Positions 44,915-52,719 of a DNA stretch of 64,000 nucleotides are shown one piece after another (position 1 is the stretch's first letter; every line of letters begins with the position of its first letter). Origin of the DNA: Anaerolineales bacterium (lineage in GTDB: Bacteria; Chloroflexota; Anaerolineae; Anaerolineales; Villigracilaceae); NCBI GenBank assembly GCA_016934715.1, contig JAFGSI010000053.1, positions 45,973 to 109,972 of the forward strand, in the 5' to 3' direction. The notes below the pieces were generated by a model that saw nothing but the letters and a program-made list of their open reading frames with translations, had not been told where the DNA came from and did no database searches. The translations under genes and the position numbers were made by a program.

Positions 44915-45880
44915 ATGCGCGTGCTGAAAACCCTTCTGGCCAGCCTGGCGACCGGCTACATCCTGGTGTTCTATTCCGAGTTCGTCTTCTACGGACAGCT
45001 CAGTTCGCCTGAACAGTCGCCCTCGTCCTCGGTTGACCTGGTGCTGCTGGGCCTGATCTATTCCCTGCTTGGCTACCTCCTGCTGGCGATCGTCCGCCGC
45101 TTCGGGGTCCGCTCGCTGTGGGCCCTGTTCCTGGCCGGAGCGGCCTACGGCTGGCTGCTCGAGGGGGTGGTGGTGACAAGCGTCTACGCCGAATTTCCCT
45201 GGCAGGTCCCTTTCACCGGGTTGGCCTGGCATGCGCCTCTCGACGTGGTCGTCGGCTGGGCCTGGGCCCAGGCCGCCCTGCGTCGGCGCAGCCCGCTGCC
45301 TTCCCTGGGCCTGTCCGCCGGGCTGGGCCTCTTCTGGGGGACCTGGGTCCTGACCTGGTGGTACGAGACCGGGGTCCCGATTCCACAGGCGGACTTCAGC
45401 CTCTTTACCCTCACCGCCACATTGGTGCTGGTCGTGGCCTACTGGACCCTGGGTCGGCTCTCACTTGGCAGCTGGCAGCCCGCCCGGTCCGCTGTTTGGG
45501 CCTGGGGTCTGTTCCTGCTGGGCTGGTTCGGGCTGACGGTTCTGCCAGTTTATCCCTGGGCGCCCCTGGTGCTGGTTCCCCTGCTGGGAGTCACCTTTCT
45601 GACCCTGCGCCGCAACCGGCAGCTTGAGACTTCTCCCGACCTCCTGCTGACGCTGGCAGAACGGCGCCCGCGCTTGCTGAATCTGGCCAGCCTGCTGCTG
45701 GTCCCGCTGCTGGCCTCGACGGTCTATGCTTCCTTCCTTCTGCTTGGCCGGTCGATCCCGGTCAACATGCTCGTCTATATCCTGTCGTCGCTCCTGGGGA
45801 TCGGGTTGTTCGCGGCGGCGGTGCTGGCCATCCTGACCCTCAGGAAGACCCCGGCCCGGGGATCTCCCGGGGAAGGTTGA
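44915..45880 (+). CDS. Polytopic membrane protein, unknown
   Basis: The 321-residue protein has about nine helices (such as TLLASLATGYILVFYSEFVF and LLVPLLASTVYASFLLL). The ATG at 44915 has GAGGAA five bases upstream; an ATG at 44903 is also possible. It is divergent from the methyltransferase gene. PFTGLAWHAPLDVVVGWAWA has a conserved look but no family is recognised. Confidence 0.7.
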   Translation: MRVLKTLLASLATGYILVFYSEFVFYGQLSSPEQSPSSSVDLVLLGLIYSLLGYLLLAIVRRFGVRSLWALFLAGAAYGWLLEGVVVTSVYAEFPWQVPFTGLAWHAPLDVVVGWAWAQAALRRRSPLPSLGLSAGLGLFWGTWVLTWWYETGVPIPQADFSLFTLTATLVLVVAYWTLGRLSLGSWQPARSAVWAWGLFLLGWFGLTVLPVYPWAPLVLVPLLGVTFLTLRRNRQLETSPDLLLTLAERRPRLLNLASLLLVPLLASTVYASFLLLGRSIPVNMLVYILSSLLGIGLFAAAVLAILTLRKTPARGSPGEG

Positions 45881-45914
45881 CCGGCTTTGGGTTGGGGTGG
45901 GGATCCTTGTCCGT

Positions 45915-45955
45915 CGCTGGCAGGACAAACCCAACCATTCCGTCTCCTGCCAGCG
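45915..45955. other. Hairpin between convergent genes
   Basis: CGCTGGCAGGA (45915-45925) and TCCTGCCAGCG (45945-45955) form an 11-bp stem with a 19-base loop. No clear T run follows, so it is only a possible terminator. Confidence 0.45.
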
Positions 45956-46038
45956 CCACTCCTGGTTCAGGAAATACAGTCGGCCTGTGCTGTCTCCGGT
46001 GCTCGTGGAGCCGCCCATGGATGGGCGAGGCCTGCTTG

Positions 46039-46449
46039 TCAATACGCTTCCACGTCCAGCAGAACCCGTTTCACCCGCACCCGCCTGCCGGATGGAATCG
46101 GCTGATCGCTGACCGCCGTCCAGGTGTTCCCGGCGAAACGGACCTGGCCGTCCGGGTAGACTGCTGTCAGGGTTTCGCCGGTGCTCAGCGAGTGATCGAT
46201 CAGAGCCCGGGCGTCCTCGAAATGCGCATCTGCATCCAGCAGGGTGCCGCGATCGATCGCGGGCATCAGGAGGACGACCCCGGGTCTTTTCAGGCCGATG
46301 TCCCGGCCCAGGCGTTGGACCCGCAGACGCTTTTCTTCGGGGACGATCCTGATGGCCGCGGCCATAAAAAGCAGGACAAATTCCCCGCAAATGAGCAAGG
46401 TGCACAGCAGGCCGGTCGTGAGCGTAAGGTCGGGCAGGGTTGATTCCAT
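46039..46449 (-). CDS. Small NfeD-like or unknown membrane protein
   Basis: The 136-residue protein has one N-terminal helix (LTTGLLCTLLICGEFVLLFM), then a short soluble domain RVQRLGRDIGLKRPGVVLLM with alternating strands (ETLTAVYPDGQVRFAGNTWT). The soluble part recalls an SPFH/stomatin N-terminus joined to an NfeD-like OB fold, but it is short and I do not press the match. It is the last gene of a three-gene operon. Confidence 0.55.
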   Translation of the reverse strand: MESTLPDLTLTTGLLCTLLICGEFVLLFMAAAIRIVPEEKRLRVQRLGRDIGLKRPGVVLLMPAIDRGTLLDADAHFEDARALIDHSLSTGETLTAVYPDGQVRFAGNTWTAVSDQPIPSGRRVRVKRVLLDVEAY

Positions 46450-46459
46450 TCGGGGCGGA

Positions 46460-46780
46460 TCATGGCAGCCGGTTCACGACGACCAGCACGACCGGCGCGA
46501 CGATAAGGATGGAGAGCACCAGGCACATGCCGAACAAGACCCACAGGGCTTTCGCTTTCACGTCTCGGGTCCCATCCGGACCGGTGATCTTGATCTCGAT
46601 CCCGCGTTCGCCGGGCCGATGGTAAGGCAGGCTGAAGGTCTTGATCTCCATCGTACATCCCGGCGGGCAGACCAGGAATCGGGTGATCCGCACAAGGCGC
46701 GGGGCACTCGCGAGGCCTGCTGCAAAGAGCATCACTGCCAGCCAGAGCGAGATCCCGGCGATGAGCAACGGGATGGTCAA
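46460..46780 (-). CDS. Small membrane protein, unknown (TTG start)
   Basis: I propose a TTG start at 46780 that overlaps the TGA of the upstream gene, giving a 106-residue protein: an N-terminal helix (IPLLIAGISLWLAVMLFAAG), a soluble stretch with VCPPGC and IEIKITGPDGTRDVKAKALW, and a C-terminal helix (VLFGMCLVLSILIVAPVVLV). The longer open frame upstream overlaps coding sequence of its neighbour. No family recognised. Confidence 0.6.
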   Translation of the reverse strand: MTIPLLIAGISLWLAVMLFAAGLASAPRLVRITRFLVCPPGCTMEIKTFSLPYHRPGERGIEIKITGPDGTRDVKAKALWVLFGMCLVLSILIVAPVVLVVVNRLP

Positions 46781-47133
46781 AACGCCTCGTTTGCCTTGCG
46801 GGTCATCCAGTCGGCCTCGATGAACACCAGACCACTGATGACCATTGGCGTGCACAGCAGCAGCAGGGCCGGGAGGGCCTGCTCCAGGCTGTACAGGATC
46901 AGCAGGTAGTACATGGCCACGCAGACGCCCACCAGGGTCAGGCCCAGGCCGCCAAGCAGGGGGCGCTTCCAGCCCAGGTAAGCCAGCAGGCCGACGACGA
47001 CCAGCGCCACCAGCGGGTGGATCGTTCCGCCGGGGATGGTGATGAAGATGACCCGGGCGAAGAACAGCCAGGCGATGACCATCAATCCCAGGATGACCAG
47101 AGCGGCGATCTTGAGTCCTTTGACCAGTTTCAT
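46777..47133 (-). CDS. Small membrane protein, unknown
   Basis: The 118-residue protein has four helices and little else: KLVKGLKIAALVILGLMVIA begins it, and FIEADWMTRKANEAF ends it. GGAG lies eight bases before the ATG. It heads the three-gene operon. Confidence 0.7.
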   Translation of the reverse strand: MKLVKGLKIAALVILGLMVIAWLFFARVIFITIPGGTIHPLVALVVVGLLAYLGWKRPLLGGLGLTLVGVCVAMYYLLILYSLEQALPALLLLCTPMVISGLVFIEADWMTRKANEAF

Positions 47134-47411
47134 GTGTACTCCTTGTTCTGGGGTGCCATTATGAGAGAGGTTCGTCTTTCTCGGCGCGCACCGATCTCCG
47201 GGCCAACCCGCCTGATACGCTCTGGAGGAAGGGATGACTTCTGCGGAAATCTCCGAAGGCGTTTCGTCAGTGCTCCTCGGGAACAGGAAGGCCCGAACAG
47301 ACCGGGGACGCTCCTGGCGCCGCTATGAAAGCCCTTTGCGCGTCTCAAGATACTTCGCCCTAAATATACGCCGAACCTGCAAAGACTGCAAGGGAGGCTC
47401 CGCTATCGCTG

Positions 47412-47417
47412 TATAAT
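47412..47417 (+). promoter_or_regulatory. -10 box of the MerR gene
   Basis: TATAAT at 47412-47417 lies seven bases before the ATG at 47425. There is no room for a ribosome site, so the transcript is probably leaderless. Confidence 0.65.
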
Positions 47418-47424
47418 AAGGTCC

Positions 47425-48189
47425 ATGGCTCGTTACCTGCGCACATCTGACCTGGCCCGTGCCGTCGGCGTCCACGTCAACACCGTCCGGATGTATGAAC
47501 AGTGGGGCTTGATCCCGCCGGTCGAACGCAGCCCGACCGGCTACCGGCGCTTCACCGCTTTCCACCTGGACTGTCTGCGGCTGGCCCGCCTGGTCTACGG
47601 TCGCGTCTACCCGGGCCGGCCGATCCGGCGCTCGGGGGTCGGGATCATCCAGCGGGCGGTCAGCGGCGACCTGGGAGGAGCGCTCGAACTGGCCTACCGG
47701 CACCAGGCGGTCGTGCGCGCAGAAAGAGCCCAGGCTGATGCAGCTGCCGCCCTGCTCGAACGCTGGGTCCAGGGGACTGCGGCCCAGTCGGCTGGGCATT
47801 CCCTGCGGATTGGCGATACCGCCCGGCTGCTGGGCGTAACCGTCGATGTGCTGCGCAACTGGGAACGCAACGGGCTGCTGGGTGTGCCGCGCGACCCCGC
47901 AAACGGCTACCGACTCTATGGGCCGGAGGAGATCGGGCGGGCGCGCGTCATCCGCATGCTGGTCCAGACCGGATACAGCCTGATGGCCGTCCTGCGCATG
48001 CTGAGCGACCTGGACGGTGGGCAAAAACAGGATCTACGCGCGGCCCTCGACACGCCGCGTCCCGATGAGGATGCCTTCATGGCCTCCGACCGCTGGCTGA
48101 CGACGCTCAGCGAGCAGGAGACCTGCGCGGGTGAGATCATCGCCCTGCTGGAGGAGCTGATCCACAAGCAGGGAGAAGAAGATGACTGA
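47425..48189 (+). CDS. MerR-family regulator with two HTH domains
   Basis: The 254-residue protein has two MerR-type winged helices in one chain. The first covers residues 4-50 (RTSDLARAVGVHVNTVRMYE, then GLIPPVERSPTGYRRF). The second covers about 127-170 (LRIGDTARLLGVTVDVLRNW, then GLLGVPRDPANGYRLYG). A helical stretch links them. MerR proteins normally have one HTH and act as dimers at stretched promoters, so a tandem version may bind as a monomer or bridge sites. It overlaps the VOC gene by 8 bp. Three near-identical promoter modules downstream are probable targets. Confidence 0.88.
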   Translation: MARYLRTSDLARAVGVHVNTVRMYEQWGLIPPVERSPTGYRRFTAFHLDCLRLARLVYGRVYPGRPIRRSGVGIIQRAVSGDLGGALELAYRHQAVVRAERAQADAAAALLERWVQGTAAQSAGHSLRIGDTARLLGVTVDVLRNWERNGLLGVPRDPANGYRLYGPEEIGRARVIRMLVQTGYSLMAVLRMLSDLDGGQKQDLRAALDTPRPDEDAFMASDRWLTTLSEQETCAGEIIALLEELIHKQGEEDD

Positions 48190-48574
48190 ACCGCTCTTAC
48201 GAAAGGTAGACTGCCTGCGCCTGTATGTTCCAGACTTGGAAGCCGGCCTGGCTTTTTATCGCGACCGGCTTGGCCAGACCCTGATCTGGCGTTCGGCGAC
48301 CGCCGCCGGGCTGCGCCTCCCGGGCGGCGAGGCTGAGCTGGTGCTCCAGACCGAGGATCAGGGCTCTGAGATCGACTTCCTGGTTGATTCGGCCGACGCG
48401 GCGGCGCAACGCTTCGAGGAGATCGGCGGGAGGATCGTTGTCCCACCGTTCGAGATCCAGATCGGGCGGGCGGTCGTTGTCGCCGATCCGTGGGAAAACC
48501 AGTATGTGTTGCTCGACATGCGTAAGGGGGAATTGATCACAGATCAAGATGGAAATATCCTGAATAACCCATAA
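48182..48574 (+). CDS. VOC-family protein (glyoxalase/bleomycin-resistance fold)
   Basis: The 130-residue protein has the VOC pattern: KVDCLRLYVPDLEAGLAFYR in the first half and EIGGRIVVPPFEIQIGRAVV and VADPWENQYVLLD in the second. Members bind or detoxify small molecules, including antibiotics. It is translated together with the MerR regulator (8-bp overlap), so it may bind the same inducer. Metal ligands cannot be assigned with certainty. Confidence 0.85.
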   Translation: MTEPLLRKVDCLRLYVPDLEAGLAFYRDRLGQTLIWRSATAAGLRLPGGEAELVLQTEDQGSEIDFLVDSADAAAQRFEEIGGRIVVPPFEIQIGRAVVVADPWENQYVLLDMRKGELITDQDGNILNNP

Positions 48575-48600
48575 CCGGCCTTTGCCCCGATTCCGCAAGT

Positions 48601-48627
48601 CTCCTTTGAACACCAGGGTTGTTGAAT
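48601..48627 (+). promoter_or_regulatory. Repeated promoter module, copy A
   Basis: CTCC followed by ACACCAGGGTT (48610-48620) and TTGAAT (48622-48627). The spacer between CTCC and the block is one base shorter than in copies B and C. CAGGGTTG also forms an 8-bp inverted repeat with CAACCCTG at 48646-48653. It lies before the decayed uvrA-like gene. Confidence 0.65.
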
Positions 48628-48665
48628 GAGGAAGAATATCATTTCCAACCCTGACTGGAGGCTGT

Positions 48666-49165
48666 ATGCACGCTCTAACCGTCCTCCGCAGCGCCCGCCT
48701 GCACGAGCTCAAGAACGTCAGTTGATGCATTCCCCAGGAACCAGTTCGTCGTTTTGAGCGGGCTTTCGGGCGCGATGACGTTCCTCCGGACTTCGTGGCC
48801 GCGGTGGGGAAGGGGGAGGCCGAATCTGAAGTGGACGGCGATTCCGCTGATCGGGCACCACTTTCCCGGGATCGCGCCGCCGGCCCATGCCAGCCAGGGC
48901 GATTCGAGGGGGCCTGCGCACAACCTGGTGCGCCGCTACGCTGAGCACAGCCACGATCCCCGCTGCCGCACCGGGCTGGATGCCTTCATGGTCCCCGGTA
49001 CCTGCCCGACCGCCTCGAGACGCGCCTGCGCCCTGAGGCGCGGGCGGTGGCCGTCTTGGGGCGGACGATTGTCGAGGTCTCCCGCCTGCCGCTCTGTAAG
49101 CTGGCGGCCTTGCACTGGACCTCCTTTCAGGACCCACAAACCCTCCACTTGCACACCAGGGTTAT
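48666..49165 (+). pseudogene. Decayed UvrA-like ABC protein gene
   Basis: From ATG 48666 the frame reads LTVLRSARLHELKNVS, the start of a UvrA ATP-binding domain, and stops at 48723. The next frame continues PRNQFVVLSGLSG, the sequence that normally leads into the Walker A lysine, and then degenerates. About 300 bp later a third frame has VAVLGRTIVEVSRLPL, resembling a later UvrA segment. A functional copy would be 750-950 residues; here only about 500 bp remain. UvrA paralogues can give resistance to DNA-damaging drugs. Confidence 0.6.
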
Positions 49166-49170
49166 ATAAT
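49139..49170 (+). promoter_or_regulatory. Repeated promoter module, copy B
   Basis: AACCCTCCACTTGC leads to ACACCAGGGTT (49153-49163) and TATAAT (49165-49170). CCCT and AGGG, 13 bp apart, form a dyad of the kind seen in MerR-controlled promoters. It lies 31 bp before the RibD-type gene start. Confidence 0.75.
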
Positions 49171-49201
49171 GGTGTTAACTCAACTGGAAGAAGGAGATCC
49201 T

Positions 49202-49876
49202 ATGATCAGACCGAAAGTCGTTCTTTTTAACGGCCTCAGCCTGGATGGGCGCATGGATGGCGGCGGCGAGTCCCAGGCCGAGATGGGCCTGTACTACGAA
49301 CTGGCTTCCCGCTGGAAGGCGGATGCCATGCTGTCTGGCTCGCAGACCATCCTGAGTGCCTTTTCTGGACAGGAGGAGGTCCCGCCAGCAGCGGGACCAA
49401 AGGAACTGCATCCCCTGGCGGTGCCGCTGCTGGTCGTTGTCGACAGTCGGGCGAGGATTCGCTGCTGGAACCTGATCAAGGGGCAGGTCTTCTGGCAGGA
49501 TGTGGTCGTGCTGGTCTCGGAGGCGACGCCGCGGGCTTACCTCGACGAACTGGAGACGAAGGGGGTGCGGACCATCATCGCCGGCGGAGAGCGGGTCGAT
49601 CTTGCCGTCGCGCTCGAGCAGCTGGCGACAGGCCTTGCAGTCCGGTGCGTGCGGGTCGACTCGGGCGGGGTCCTGAACGGGGTTCTGCTGCGGGCTGGCC
49701 TGGTCGATGAGGTCAGCGTGCTGATCTCTCCGGCCCTGGTTGGCGGGACCAGCCCGAGGACCTTCTTCGTCGCCCCCGACGTGCGCGGCCCTGAACAGGT
49801 CATCCCGCTGCGGCTGTTCCACCACGAGGAAGTCAAAGAGGGGTTGCTCTGGCTGCGATACGAGGTGCTTCCATGA
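49202..49876 (+). CDS. RibD C-terminal domain reductase (DHFR-like fold)
   Basis: The 224-residue protein matches the reductase half of RibD without the deaminase: KVVLFNGLSLDGRMDG, DAMLSGSQTI, GVRTIIAGGERVDLAVALEQ, RVDSGGVLNGVLLRAGLVDE and VLISPALVGG. Stand-alone forms are NADPH-dependent reductases of often unknown substrate, sometimes found in drug-resistance loci. The start at 49202 has GAAGGAG upstream. It is controlled by promoter module B. Confidence 0.88.
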   Translation: MIRPKVVLFNGLSLDGRMDGGGESQAEMGLYYELASRWKADAMLSGSQTILSAFSGQEEVPPAAGPKELHPLAVPLLVVVDSRARIRCWNLIKGQVFWQDVVVLVSEATPRAYLDELETKGVRTIIAGGERVDLAVALEQLATGLAVRCVRVDSGGVLNGVLLRAGLVDEVSVLISPALVGGTSPRTFFVAPDVRGPEQVIPLRLFHHEEVKEGLLWLRYEVLP

Positions 49877-49921
49877 GCCCGCTCTTCCTTTCCCAGGGGC
49901 GGGCCTCTGGGCGGGATCCGG

Positions 49922-49954
49922 AAACTCTCCACTTGTACACCAGGGTTGTAGAAT
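49922..49954 (+). promoter_or_regulatory. Repeated promoter module, copy C
   Basis: AACTCTCCACTTGT leads to ACACCAGGGTT (49937-49947) and TAGAAT (49949-49954). It is identical to copy B over almost the whole block and lies 33 bp before the ABC exporter operon. Confidence 0.75.
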
Positions 49955-49987
49955 CAAGATGGCTATAACCCACTTGGAGAGGTAGAG

Positions 49988-50980
49988 ATGCCAGAGCCAC
50001 AGATCCAGATCCACAACCTGACCAAGACCTACCGCGTCCCGGTCCGACCGGAGGGGTTGCGGGCCTCCCTGGGCAGCCTGTTCCGCCCGGCCTACAACGA
50101 CGTCGAGGCCGTGGTCGATGTCAGCTTCGATGTCGCCGCCGGGGCTAGGGTCGGGCTGATCGGGCCGAACGGGGCCGGCAAGACGACCACCCTCAAAGTT
50201 CTCTCCGGGCTGCTGCACCCGACCTCCGGCCAGGTGCGCGTCGCTGGCTTCCTGCCCTGGGAGCGGCAGCCCGAATACCTGCGCCGGATCAGCATGGTGA
50301 TGGGCAACAAATCCCAGATGCTGTGGGATATCCCGCCGCTGGACTCGTTTCGGGTCCTGGGCGAGGTGTACGGAGTCCCGCCGGCCAGGTTTCGGCGGAC
50401 CCTCGATGAGCTGGTCGCCCTGCTTGATATGGAGGAACTGCTGACCAAGCCAGTGCGTAATCTGTCGCTGGGTGAACGGATGAAGTGCGAGCTGACTGCC
50501 AGCTTGCTCTACCGCCCGCAGGTCCTGTTCCTCGACGAGCCGACCCTCGGACTGGACGTTTCGATGCAGTTGCGCCTGCGCCGCTTCCTGAAGGAGTACA
50601 ACCAGCACAGCGGTGTGACCGTGCTCTTGACCAGCCATTACATGGCCGACGTGCTGGCGCTCTGCCCGCGGGTGGTGCTGATCCACCGTGGGCGGGTTCT
50701 TTATGACGGCGAGTTGAACGAGCTGGCTCGCCAGTTAGCCCCGTTCAAGCAGCTGCGCCTCAGCCTGCAGGTCGAGAAGTGCAATGGCGCAATGCCCATC
50801 CCGGATGGTGTGGAGGTGATCGAACAAGATCGCGCCAGCCTGACCCTGCGCGTGCCGCGCGCGGAGGCTCCCGCCTTGACAGCCCGTCTGCTCCAGACCC
50901 TGCCGGTTGCCGACCTGACGATCGAGGACCCGCCGATCGAGGCGGTCATCGATCAGATCTACTCGGGAGCCGGGGCATGA
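49988..50980 (+). CDS. ABC exporter ATP-binding subunit (DUF990-type system)
   Basis: The 330-residue protein has Walker A GPNGAGKTTTL, signature LSLGERMKCEL, where the usual LSGGQ is changed, Walker B VLFLDEPTLGLD and the H-loop LLTSHYMAD. This signature and the long C-terminus fit the ATPases paired with ABC2_membrane_6 (DUF990) permeases, which include viologen and drug exporters. The permease gene starts inside the stop (ATGA). Expression should follow promoter module C. Confidence 0.92.
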   Translation: MPEPQIQIHNLTKTYRVPVRPEGLRASLGSLFRPAYNDVEAVVDVSFDVAAGARVGLIGPNGAGKTTTLKVLSGLLHPTSGQVRVAGFLPWERQPEYLRRISMVMGNKSQMLWDIPPLDSFRVLGEVYGVPPARFRRTLDELVALLDMEELLTKPVRNLSLGERMKCELTASLLYRPQVLFLDEPTLGLDVSMQLRLRRFLKEYNQHSGVTVLLTSHYMADVLALCPRVVLIHRGRVLYDGELNELARQLAPFKQLRLSLQVEKCNGAMPIPDGVEVIEQDRASLTLRVPRAEAPALTARLLQTLPVADLTIEDPPIEAVIDQIYSGAGA

Positions 50981-51768
50981 AAACGCGGGCGGGCTGGGCT
51001 TTGATCCGAGGCCTGTGGCTTTCCTGGCTGCAGTACCGCAGTTTTTTCTTCCTGCTGGCCTTCGGCTGGATGATCCCGCCGCTGATCTACCTGCTGGTCT
51101 GGTCGACCGCCGCCGGCGAGGGCACGATTGGCGGGCTGAGCCGCGGTGCCTTCGTCGCCTACTACCTGGTCCTGATCCTGGTCAACCAGGTGACCTACTC
51201 GCAGACCAACTGGACGGTCGGCGACCTGATCCGTTACGGGCAGATGAACCGGGTCCTTCTGCGGCCGCTGCCGCCGGTCTACGACGCCCTGGCGTCCGAG
51301 TTCGCCGGCAAGGTGGTCTTCCTGGCCTTCGACCTGCCGGTGGTGGCCCTGCTGGCGCTGATCCTGCGCCCGGAGTTGGAATGGACCTGGGCCAATGGCC
51401 TGGCCTTCCTGCCGGCCCTGGTCCTGGCCTGGGGGCTGCGCTTCCTGTGGGGCTATTGGCTGGCCTTGCTGGCTTTCTGGGCGACGCGCGCCGATGCCTT
51501 GCTGGCCCTGCAGGACGCCCTGGTCTTCCTGCTGGCCGGACAGGTCGCCCCGGTGGCCCTGCTGCCGGGCTTTCTGCAGACCCTGGCGAAAATCCTGCCG
51601 TTCCGCTACATGGTCGCCTTCCCGGTCGAGATCCTGACCGGGCAGCTTGACCTGGCCGGGATGCAGACCGGCTTCGCCTTCCAGGCGGGCTGGCTGAGCG
51701 TGGCGGCCGGTTTGTACTTGCTGCTCTGGCGGGCCGGGCTGCGGCGGTATACGGCGGTGGGCGGGTAG
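50977..51768 (+). CDS. ABC2_membrane_6 (DUF990) exporter permease 1
   Basis: The 263-residue protein has six membrane helices. The FRYMVAFPVEILTGQ segment near the C-terminus and the NWTVGDLIRYGQMNRVLLRP segment near helix three are typical of DUF990 permeases. It overlaps the ATPase gene by 4 bp. Confidence 0.88.
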   Translation: MKTRAGWALIRGLWLSWLQYRSFFFLLAFGWMIPPLIYLLVWSTAAGEGTIGGLSRGAFVAYYLVLILVNQVTYSQTNWTVGDLIRYGQMNRVLLRPLPPVYDALASEFAGKVVFLAFDLPVVALLALILRPELEWTWANGLAFLPALVLAWGLRFLWGYWLALLAFWATRADALLALQDALVFLLAGQVAPVALLPGFLQTLAKILPFRYMVAFPVEILTGQLDLAGMQTGFAFQAGWLSVAAGLYLLLWRAGLRRYTAVGG

Positions 51769-51826
51769 TGGACGGAAAGGCGGGCGGGACGCCGGCCTGT
51801 TTTTTGGATTGGGATTGAGGCGATTT

Positions 51827-52618
51827 ATGCGAACCTTTCGATTGATCGGCCAATTCATGCGGGCCTCCTTCCAGGAGGAGGCCGCCTCGCGGACCAACTT
51901 CTTCGTCAACTTGTTGCATTCGATCCTCAACCTGGGGACAGGTGTGCTGGGGGTGGTGGTGCTCTTCGGCCAGATCGACGAGGTCCAGGGCTGGAACCTG
52001 GCCTCCACGCTGGCGCTCCTGGGCGTTTATTTGATCGTCAGCGCCCTGCGCGGCCTGTTCATCGGTCCCGGATTGGATGCCCTGGCCGGGATGGATGGCA
52101 AGATCTGGAGTGGAACCTTCGATTTCACGATCCTGCGCCCGCTGAACACCCAGTTTCTGGTCAGTGTGCACAAGTGGCGGCTCTTCGCCATTTTGGACCT
52201 TGGATTGGGGTTGGGAGTCCTGGGCGCGGCGGTTGCCCGCCTGGGAGTTAGCCTGTCTGCGGGGCAGGTGGTGGCATTTCTGCTGGCGCTCTTTGCCGGC
52301 GTCCTGACCCTGTATGCCATCCTGCTGGCCTTCGCCGCCCTGGTCTTCTGGAGCCCTGGGGTCTTGTTCACCTGGGTCTTCGATGCCTTCTTCCAGATGG
52401 CCCGTTACCCGGTTGGGATGTACCCCGGCTGGCTGCGCCTGGTCCTGACCTGGGTCATTCCCGTCGGGATCATCACCACCGTCCCGGCCCAGGCCCTGAG
52501 CGGGTCGTTGACCCCCGGGATGCTTTTCGGCGGGCTGGGGCTGGCGGCCCTGCTGGTCGTGGGTGCCTCCCTGCTGTTCCGACGCGGCCTGCGGCGCTAT
52601 GCCAGCGCCTCCAGTTGA
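51827..52618 (+). CDS. ABC2_membrane_6 (DUF990) exporter permease 2
   Basis: The 263-residue protein is a diverged paralogue of permease 1: six helices, SGTFDFTILRPLNTQFLVS, then ARYPVGMYPGWLRLVLTWVI near the C-terminus. The ATG at 51827 has GAGG seven bases upstream. Together with the ATPase and permease 1 it should form a heteromeric exporter. A 58-bp gap before it holds a weak GC-rich hairpin and T run. Confidence 0.88.
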   Translation: MRTFRLIGQFMRASFQEEAASRTNFFVNLLHSILNLGTGVLGVVVLFGQIDEVQGWNLASTLALLGVYLIVSALRGLFIGPGLDALAGMDGKIWSGTFDFTILRPLNTQFLVSVHKWRLFAILDLGLGLGVLGAAVARLGVSLSAGQVVAFLLALFAGVLTLYAILLAFAALVFWSPGVLFTWVFDAFFQMARYPVGMYPGWLRLVLTWVIPVGIITTVPAQALSGSLTPGMLFGGLGLAALLVVGASLLFRRGLRRYASASS

Positions 52619-52719
52619 GGGGGGAGGTTTCGTGTCGCTTGACACGTGACGCTCGCCCTCGCGAAGCCCACCGCCACTGGCCGACCGAGAGGCGCCAGGA
52701 TGGGCGGGTGGGCGACACT

